From: Mesocentrotus franciscanus
Taxonomy: Eukaryota > Echinodermata > Echinoidea > Camarodonta > Strongylocentrotidae
Reading direction: 5' to 3'
Assembly (NCBI GenBank): GCA_037976565.1
Contig: CP137680.1
Coordinates: 25,493,403 to 25,557,402, forward strand
Length of the DNA stretch: 64,000 bases
Every line of letters begins with the position of its first letter. Within the stretch, counting starts at the first letter, position 1. The translations under genes were made by a program, and so were the position numbers. The notes below the pieces were generated by a model that had not been told where the DNA came from, did not search any database, and saw only the letters and a program-made list of their open reading frames with translations. This document shows, in pieces, positions 57,128-64,000 of the stretch.

Positions 57128-59093
57128 TTGGTTTTAAGCTGCACACAATATTATCAGCGCACATTTTATGCAATGCATTAATTGCACACTATTTTGGATG
57201 GAAAATGTGACATCACAATGCTTATCAGTAAGTATATTTAATACCTGTACCTTAAATAAAGTAGGCTTGCTAAAGTAAAATACTCAGATGTTATCTGAAT
57301 AAGACATATACTTAGCCAAGCCAAAAGCTAGTATTCTAATTTACTGATTTAATGTGCGTACTGAATTGAAAAAGGCCCTTGGTGCTCAATACATTAGTGG
57401 ACTAAAGCTAAGCCAGGTTCAACCTGGTTTACATGTATGAGAATACCGGCAACAGAATTCGAATTTCTTCACACAATATTGGTGTTGTGCCTAACTCAAT
57501 CTCTCATAACACATACAAACATTAGCCATAATAGAGAGAGCTGAAATGCAACAATACAAAACAAACACAACATAGTTGTCCATGTGACAGGTATACAAAT
57601 TATATATAAAAATATATTGAAATTCTTTTTATCCTGACACATTCTTTCTTAAAGAAAGCAACAAGGCAATCATATACACAAAAGAATGTATTCAAACTTG
57701 TGACTGTCCATGAACCTGTGCCAACGCAGCCAGATTCATAACATTTACATAGCTGATGAAATATGGTATCCAAATTGCAAATAACCGATACTAGAAACTT
57801 GATGCACGTTTTTTGTAATACCCTGCTCCTACTTGTATATCACAAATGAGAGAATTACATGGATATTTTGTTTAATTTCCTCTATGACTACACAAAAGGC
57901 AGCATAGTACAGCCACAGAGATGAATATACTTCCAAATACATTGAATAAATTTTGTGCACTTTAACATACTGGCCATACATGTCACCATATCAATACATG
58001 AACATCACAAACAGTGGTTTATAAGAGATACTGAACAGATGAACTTACACAGTGCCATTCAACGCATGCTCAACTTTAATACCAAAAGTGGGTAACCCAC
58101 TGAACTCTTCACTACATGGAATGGGCTCGATCGCCGCTACACGCTGATAGGCCACAGAGACATGACACCACCAAAAATTACAAAATATATATGTTTCCAG
58201 ATTTATTTTAAATACGGATTATGATACTCCACAATGCCTGCCTTTTTGCAATTGGTTGAACAAAGATTTAATACCGCTTTTTTTATTACCGGTAGTCTTC
58301 AAAAATTAACAATTACCTGGCTCCCAAATCGCACACATCTATTGTACCCAATATTCTGTAAATTCACTGATTGATATTACATACCCTAAAACAGATTTTA
58401 AGAAATGCTATAATGCAATTATAAGGAAAATAAACCCAATCACATGACTTAAAGGAAGTGGAGCATCAGTTTCCATGTGCAGAAGGCCATAATTCGCTGA
58501 CACCAAACTTGGTGGAAATACAATTAATGTGTGAAACAAGTCTGCACACAGCAAACTCGTAGGCCTATCAAGAAATGCCCCTTATTTCTCTCGGAGAGTC
58601 TTTGGGTGAGGGAAAAGTAAGATAATGACTTCACCATATGAGGAATGGATGGGAATGCAAAGCGATACATACCTGTTGGTCATAAAACTGAAGGCTAATC
58701 CTGGTGATTGACAACACCTGTTGGGTAAACACCCGAATGGTGTCAAATTCCCCATGAGACCCCACTCCTATGCGTCTTTAATTTAAAACCCATTGGCTTC
58801 TACTCTCCCTGCATTGTTTCATATATCAACAGCACTAAACGACACAAACCAAAGAAAACTCAATGTATACGATAATTGGCCATTCTCATATGCAGCTGTC
58901 TCAGAGTATAATTGATGCTTATAGAGTAGCACATGAAACAACATTCACAAATCCGCACATCTGCTTTGTGCATGGCAATCACCAGCTGCTACACTCGGCA
59001 GACAGTTGATGAATTTGGGAGTGAAATTGCTTTACGGGCGTCACATGATATCAGCCATTGCTGCAAGCTCTGCTTTCGGGTGCAGGGGAGGAT
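57128..59093 (-). other. UCHL3 3' UTR and downstream flank
   Basis: Non-coding. Minus-strand AATAAA words occur at 58282-58287 and 58202-58207 (plus TTTATT) and could end the UCHL3 transcript, giving a 3' UTR of about 0.8-0.9 kb. None is decisive. Confidence 0.4.
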
Positions 59094-59180
59094 CTAGGAG
59101 TCACGGGATAGAGCCAGGATGGTGAAATGGACTTCGTCAGGGTCTCGGTCCATGAACATCTTACACACTTTAGCAGCAGA
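59094..59180 (-). CDS. UCHL3: UCHL3 last coding exon
   Basis: Acceptor CTTTTCACAG. 28 codons, SAAKVCKMFMDRDPDEVHFT to LSRDS, then TAG (plus-strand CTA at 59094-59096). Confidence 0.95.
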   Translation of the reverse strand, partial: SAAKVCKMFMDRDPDEVHFTILALSRDS

Positions 59181-62100
59181 CTGTGAAAAGAAGACATACA
59201 TAAACCAGCCATGAGGGAATTGCCTGACTGACATGTATTCTGTTTGACATTTATTGGTACTGGTCTATTCCAAGCGTTACAGAAAGACATTTCCAAAGAA
59301 TCTTCCGTTTTAAATAGAGCATATTATAGACATTTTAATACAGCACTTCTCAACCGGTGGGCCGCGAGGCTCGCTCAGGTGAGCCAAATCATTTTTAAAA
59401 TAGAATGAAATTAAAGATAAATATGTGTCTGAATATGACACAGCTAAAATTCAGCATACAATGATGAAAATTACTTCTTTTTTTTACTCGCTCACACGCA
59501 AAATCGATACACAGGAGGTTTAATACTCGACCAAGAGACCTCAGCCCCCTCCCCACCCCCCATCATGACAATATCCCCTTCCCCGTCATTGCAGTGCTCT
59601 CTTGCGAATATGATGGGTAAAATGCACAAGAAATGGTGTGATTGAGTGTTAAAAATACAAAAATCTACCGCTTGTTCGCTTGCAGGAGCAATGATTAGGT
59701 ATTGCTCCTGCAATTTTTCATTATATACGCCACTGCATATAATTAGCACACAATTTTTACTCTATTTTCTTGTGTCATTATTTGTAACATTTTCTCATTA
59801 TATTTTTGTAAAGTGGGCCTTGGTACATTTTTAAAAGCCAAAGTGGGCCTTGAGTTTATAAAGGTTGAGAAGGGCTGAAAACATCTACAATGATATATTA
59901 GCTCAGATGAGGTACTTTCACAGCATTCAGGTTTCCTATTAACCATTCATAAAATTTATGCAATACTGAATATATATATATAGAGAGAGAGAGAGAGAGG
60001 TTTGTTATGGAATGACATAGGTCAATTTTCGGTTATTCTGTAACAAAGCTACTTAAAACTCAATATTTCATATATTGATGAAAGGTTAAAGTGACTCGTT
60101 AACATTGTTGAAGGTTGATGAAAAAAATGTGTGATTTTTGTATGAAATGTTACTACCGACTAACCCTCTAACATGCAAAAAAATCCTGAAAAAAATTCTC
60201 AAACCACAAAGATATTTATGGTTTTCTTTGAAGGCGTCACCATCTTACAGTAAATTCTCCCAACCAATTTTTGAATTTTCCCAACCTTTTTTCCATAAAA
60301 TAAGACATAAAGCAGGCTTTTAAAAATCTTTTAACTCTTAAATGTTTGGAATGGTATATAGAGCCAATTCATTGCTTTGTGATGATTTTCATTCACCTAA
60401 AATTTAATTAAAATATAATAATATAGTTGGGAGAATTCTGGAATCGATCAGATCAGTTTTTTCCAATTTTTATCGTTATTAATGGTCTGTTTTCACTCAA
60501 ACTTTCAGATGATCTTGAATTGTACATCTAGCATTGAAGTCACTACCTTAGCACCATTTTCTCTCATCTGAACAATGTTACCACTGAGTCCCTTTAATAG
60601 GAATCTCAACTGTTGTGAAAGCATCTCATACAACATGTATATATTCATTTGTAGATTTTTATTAAAATGTCTATAATAATCATTTGGAAATGTCATTCCG
60701 TAACACTGGGAACTGACCTACTTTTCAAATACAAACAGATGAAAACTAGATGAAGGTGGCTGTGACTTTTGATCTTTGACCTCTTACACTCATGATCTAG
60801 TTTGCCAATAGATACCCAAGTAAACTTTGATTAGAATTGCTCCAATGGTTCTCAAATTATCGTGATAATGACATCAGATTCTGGGATTTCTTCTTTTATG
60901 ACTCGACACCTCTTTCACCAAATACACAATTCAGTTCATCCTTAGATATTACATATAATATTAAATGACCCTAATGGCCAAGAATCGACAGTTTGAAGTT
61001 GGCTTGGAGTCAGTTTGGCTGACGTATTACATGCTTATAAATATTTGTTTAAAGTTTAAATGGAATCTGTTCACTTTCTCAAGTTATTGTGCTAATGAAT
61101 AATGAGATGGACAGACAGACAAACAACCCCAAAACATAATGCCTATGGCGTCACAGTCAAGGAACCATTCTTGTTTGTTTGTCCTTGACTTCTTGGTGGT
61201 ACGACACTTTCTCCTGCAACAATTGCTCCACAGTAGTTTCCTACACTAACTGAATTCTTCAAATCAACTCTGGCACGACCACTATTGTAACTAGCCAAAG
61301 CCTAACCCTAAATTTAACCTAAAACCCAATTGCAACCAGAACCTTAAACTTTTGATGAAAGAAATCCTGTAGTTTTGTTGCCTTAGCAAATATTGGAGCA
61401 TCCTTTTATGTACCTTCAGGAAGCCTTCCTGGATGTGTCCATGGTTGATAGGGAACTTCTTGTTACCATCCAGCTCATAGATGCAACCATCCTTCTCCAC
61501 CAAGGCTATGAAATGTGGGCACACATCCTCCTCTGCTTGTGGTGCCTAGGCAGAATAAGACATAAAGAGAGTTAGCATACTTAAACATTTGTGCAAGAAT
61601 ATATTTTGTCCCAGATGTCACTCGCTACACTGAGAGATTTTAGAAAACTGATCATTGAATCAAGCTCATAGCCTAGATGAGAATATGGCTATCAACTTGC
61701 ATACATATGTAGAGAAAACTTCCCAAGGGAGAGATATGAAGTAATCACTACAGGCAGGTATATATGAAGTATATTGTAACTACAAACCAGAACCTCTTGC
61801 AAATTTTGTAATCGATTCAGATTTACATAATTTTCATGCTGTTACATATATGAATCATAATGACACGACAATGAATTTTAGAGGCTTGTGAAAGGTTCAT
61901 GTCAACATTACATGTTCAATGAGAAATACTGTTTCACAGGAAAGAACTAGATGGATCTTCGACTGTGCGCAGTCAAAAATGATGCCTCCGCCATAGAGCG
62001 ATTTTACAAACCAAAACAGGAGCAATTTTTAAAATTCAAGTTTGATTGTAATCCATTAACAGGTTCTCAGAATATCGTGATTACAAGCTATTTTACATGT

Positions 62101-63848
62101 ATGTATGACACTTTGATCTTTGACCTCATGACCCTAAAATCTAATCAGTTCATTGGCTTTGCAAGATACATACATGTCCCGAGTTTGATAGTAATCTATC
62201 CGTCGGTTCTAATGATAATGCATTCATAAGCTATTTTTGCACACATAATGAGCCCCATGACCTTTGACCTTGTGACCCCAAAATCTAATCAGTTCATTGG
62301 CTCTTCAAGATACATACATGCAAGGCTCAAAATACACGGGGGCGACGGGCGATTCGCCCCCATGAGCTAGATAATCGCCTCCGTAAGATTGCTCACGGGG
62401 GCGATTGCAAAATTAAAAATCACCCCCATGGAATTTAAAATAAAGATTATCTTTTCTGTTATAACTTTAACACAATATTGAGTTTCAACTTTCAAACCTT
62501 AAACCAATGAAATGGAACTATGGAAGTTAGATTAGCGTGCAGGATTTCTCGCTCAAATTTTTTTGGTGTCTGGAGGCCGCCATGTTGTAAACAAATGTAC
62601 GCTTATTCGCCGCAAGATGGCGCTATATCTCCCAACTCCACATCTCTGTGAGTATTACCGATACAAACAACAGAAGCTCGCAGTGCAGTGCGGCCGCCAG
62701 CAGCGGCTATACCGGGCCGGTAGTACCAGTGTGCACGCTACCGCCCCATATCTGCTGGAGCTAGAGGCGATTGCAAGGACCGAAACATGAAGAAGTTTCT
62801 AGTTGTGAAAAGCGTGAATCCTCTGAAATCTGGTGATTCCAAAAGACCAGCAAATAATGAACCTCGACCAGTAATTGAACCTTCAATTTTCAAAGGAAAA
62901 TGTCTGATGTAAAACTGTTTGATAGAAAGAACACAAATGAGCCCAAGGAAATGTTTATTGGGTCTAGAAGAAAGAAACTGTGGTGGAAGTGAGGAAGAAA
63001 GCAATGGAAGAAAGGTGGATTGAGATGGATGGGTTATTTGTTATGAATTGAGAAGAGAAGACGATGAACCTGTGGAAAGAGCTTGGGATCTGGAAGTGGG
63101 TGGTATGAGAGCATTATATTGAGAAGAAGAGGAAGACCAAAGATGTTATGGAAAGATATGGTAAAGACTAAAGAAAGAATGTAATAAGGTTGCTCTGAAT
63201 AATGAGGAGGAATGTGCAGAACAGGAAGAAATGAAGAGAATGTCATCATGGGACGAAAGTCAGTAACCCCATGTAACTTGTAAAGCTGTAAAACGGAAAA
63301 TTCCAACTTAAATAAACGATAATTATGAAATAGCAAAGAATTTAGGAGTATCATGGGTACCAATTCAATGGAAATTTGTATTAAAAAAGAGCCCCCATCA
63401 GTACTAAAAGAGCCCCCGTGAGAAGGCAAACGGGGGCTCTTTTTTGGGGGGGAAGAGCCCCCGTGGACAAAAATTTATTTGAGCCCTGCATACATGACCC
63501 AAGTTTGGCAGGAATTCATCAATCGGTTCTTTAGATAACGCGATCACAAGAACGGGACGTACAGACGGACGGACGGACGGACAACCCGAAAACATAATGC
63601 CTCCGGCTACTTCGCGGAGGCATAAAAATGCAGTATATATACAAAGAGGGTCTCTATACTGTACAAAGGTGGTCACTGGTCACTAAAGCATGTTTGATTG
63701 TAATATGTTGATGGTACTACCTCAGTTTGGCCCTCCTGAGCACTCTCTCCATGAGCCTGACTGATGCTGTCATTGCATTCCAGTTTCTTTCCTCTCTCCT
63801 CTGGAGTCATGTCTTTGGTCTGCTCGTAGAAGGACTTCAATGTATCAT
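59094..63848 (-). CDS. UCHL3: UCHL3-like ubiquitin C-terminal hydrolase, last three coding exons
   Basis: UCHL3 is a cysteine protease (peptidase C12) that removes small adducts from ubiquitin and NEDD8 C-termini in the cytosol. Minus-strand exons 63848-63721, 61545-61414 and 59180-59094 join in frame (phase 1 in, then 0, 0) and give about 114 residues. The first holds DDTLKSFYEQTKDMTPEERG and SAQEGQTE, matching the region before the crossover loop. The second holds HFIALVEKDGCIYELDG, carrying the catalytic His and Asp, then FPINHG. The third holds AAKVCKMFMDRDPDEVHFT and ends ALSRDS before TAG. The active-site Cys and Gln exons lie beyond 64000. The ending is closer to UCHL3 (KFMERDPDE--F--IALS) than UCHL1, whose tail differs. 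Confidence 0.95.
59341..59877. mobile_element. hAT-Charlie-like element in UCHL3 last intron
   Basis: The left end CAGCACTTCTCAACCGGTGG followed by GCCGCGAGG resembles the vertebrate Charlie-type hAT terminus (CAG-GGTTCTCAACC-GTGGG-CGCGA). The right end GGTTGAGAAGGGCTG is its inverted partner. An 8-bp TSD is not preserved. Inside there is a small hairpin (GCAGGAGCAAT/ATTGCTCCTGC near 59682) and no transposase. Confidence 0.75.
60019..60721. mobile_element. TIR element related to the 1.25-kb repeat family
   Basis: TAGGTCAATTTTC at 60019 is inverted at TGGGAACTGACCTA (60708-60721). Inside, CTCAACTGTTGTGAAAG-A-CTCA, TTTGTAGAT-TTTATT-AAATGTC at about 60603-60672 matches 1918-2000 and 3865-3950 of the tandem unit. 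These dispersed copies appear to belong to one family. Confidence 0.6.
60750..61160. mobile_element. Truncated copy of the GCCTCCGGC-ended repeat family
   Basis: It shares TGATCTTTGACCTC, AATTAT-GTGATAATG, a PyCGGACAGACAAACAACCCC run and AAAACATAATGCCTATGGCG with the complete element at 61981-63625, but the terminal hairpin has decayed. Confidence 0.6.
61414..61545 (-). CDS. UCHL3: UCHL3 exon with catalytic His and Asp
   Basis: Acceptor TTCTGCCTAG, donor AAG|GTACAT, 132 nt. It encodes APQAEEDVCPHFIALVEKDG, then IYELDGNKKFPINHG. Confidence 0.95.
62321..63488. mobile_element. hAT-type element with 8-bp TSD, carrying captured fragments
   Basis: Ends CAAGGCTCAAA and TTTGAGCCCTG are inverted, and CATACATG flanks both sides (62313-62320, 63489-63496). 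The subterminal GC-rich CGGGGGC motifs repeat in both orientations. Inside is a short ORF from 62788 (MKKFLVVKSVNPLKSGDSKR, 41 codons) in a style reminiscent of transposase N-termini, and a LINE-like scrap at about 63010-63175. No full transposase is present. Confidence 0.88.
63010..63175 (+). pseudogene. LINE ORF2 C-terminal scrap inside hAT element
   Basis: Plus-strand frames give LRWMGYLL, then DDEPVERAWDLEVGG, then RRGRPKMLWKDMVKT with shifts between. This matches the 'LRWFGHV-R-----P-RRAW--E--G-RRRGRPK-RW-D-V' tail seen in many non-LTR elements. Confidence 0.65.
63721..63848 (-). CDS. UCHL3: UCHL3 exon with crossover-loop region
   Basis: Acceptor ATACTTGCAG (63849 onward), donor ACTGAG|GTAGTA, 128 nt, phase 1 in and phase 0 out. 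It encodes DDTLKSFYEQ...LECNDSISQAHGESAQEG. Confidence 0.93.
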
Positions 63849-64000
63849 CTGCAAGTATCAAGGAACAACTGCACGTTCAATCTTCATTCTCATTTTCAAA
63901 TCATCATCAACATTTTCAGTCATCACACAACTATGTCGTAATATCTAGCAATAGTAAAAGCCACATTATTGGCCTCTAGCTGCCAGGTCTTCTCAGTGTA

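Larger units (their letters stand above)
61981..63625. mobile_element. Repeat element with ATGCCTCCG ends, split by a hAT insertion
   Basis: ATGCCTCCGCC at 61982 pairs with GCGGAGGCAT ending at about 63623, and the right end is a hairpin (CCTCCGGCTACTTCGCGGAGG). The body has internal repeats of TGA(C/T)CTTTGACCT and AAATCTAATCAGTTCATTGG and a GGACGGACGGACGGAC run. Removing the hAT insert at 62321-63488 rejoins ATACATACATG to ACCCAAGTTTGG. Confidence 0.75.

Noticed and set aside
63034..63429. 131-codon minus-strand ORF
   Set aside because: It lies antisense to LINE-derived sequence inside a hAT element. Composition is low-information.

Overview
The window is a gene-poor, repeat-rich, AT-rich piece of an animal nuclear genome. 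It shows large introns, GT-AG splice signals, polypyrimidine tracts, AATAAA poly(A) signals, tRNA-derived SINEs, non-LTR retrotransposon remains and many hAT-type DNA transposons. The three recognisable genes (NUP54, PGAP2, UCHL3) are conserved across animals. Dense short palindromic words (ACATGTA, ACCGGT), LINEs with PHD-finger or NPGP-type ORF1 modules and the style of the dispersed repeats suggest a marine invertebrate, most likely a deuterostome such as a sea urchin or other echinoderm. That placement is inference, not proof.

Layout. (1) 1-415: the last coding exon of a NUP54-like nucleoporin gene, + strand, ending at 415. (2) 1.25-20 kb: almost entirely repeats. These are a tandem pair of a transposon-like unit (1.25-4.2 kb, one copy holding a broken hAT/DUF4371-type transposase), a perfect 54-bp palindrome, a dimeric SINE with target-site duplication, a 2-kb two-size minisatellite array, a LINE on the minus strand (12.6-17.3 kb) broken by nested insertions, and two hAT elements with perfect 8-bp target-site duplications. 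(3) 20.6-21.2 kb: a CpG-rich foldback element. (4) 22.9-25.4 kb: a reconstructed five-exon + strand gene of unknown function (156 aa) in which every intron is phase 1. (5) 28.6-43.0 kb: a complete PGAP2-like gene, five coding exons giving 254 aa, with repeats in every large intron. Intron 1 also holds two decayed tandem copies of exon 2. (6) 43-57 kb: intergenic DNA with scattered SINEs, a piggyBac-like MITE and a TIR element built round a 1-kb pyrimidine minisatellite. (7) 59.1-63.9 kb: the last three coding exons of a UCHL3-like deubiquitinase on the minus strand, with a Charlie-like hAT element and a nested transposon stack in its introns. The 5' part of that gene lies beyond base 64000.

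The genes have unrelated household roles: nuclear pore, GPI-anchor lipid remodelling, and ubiquitin processing. Nothing suggests an operon or functional cluster. The unusual content is the repeat architecture and its contact with splice sites: a 450-nt pyrimidine tract ahead of PGAP2 exon 4, a foldback element ending about 40 bp before exon 5, and the exon-2 duplications. Exon coordinates were derived by hand from reading frames, splice signals and remembered family patterns. No database search was run.
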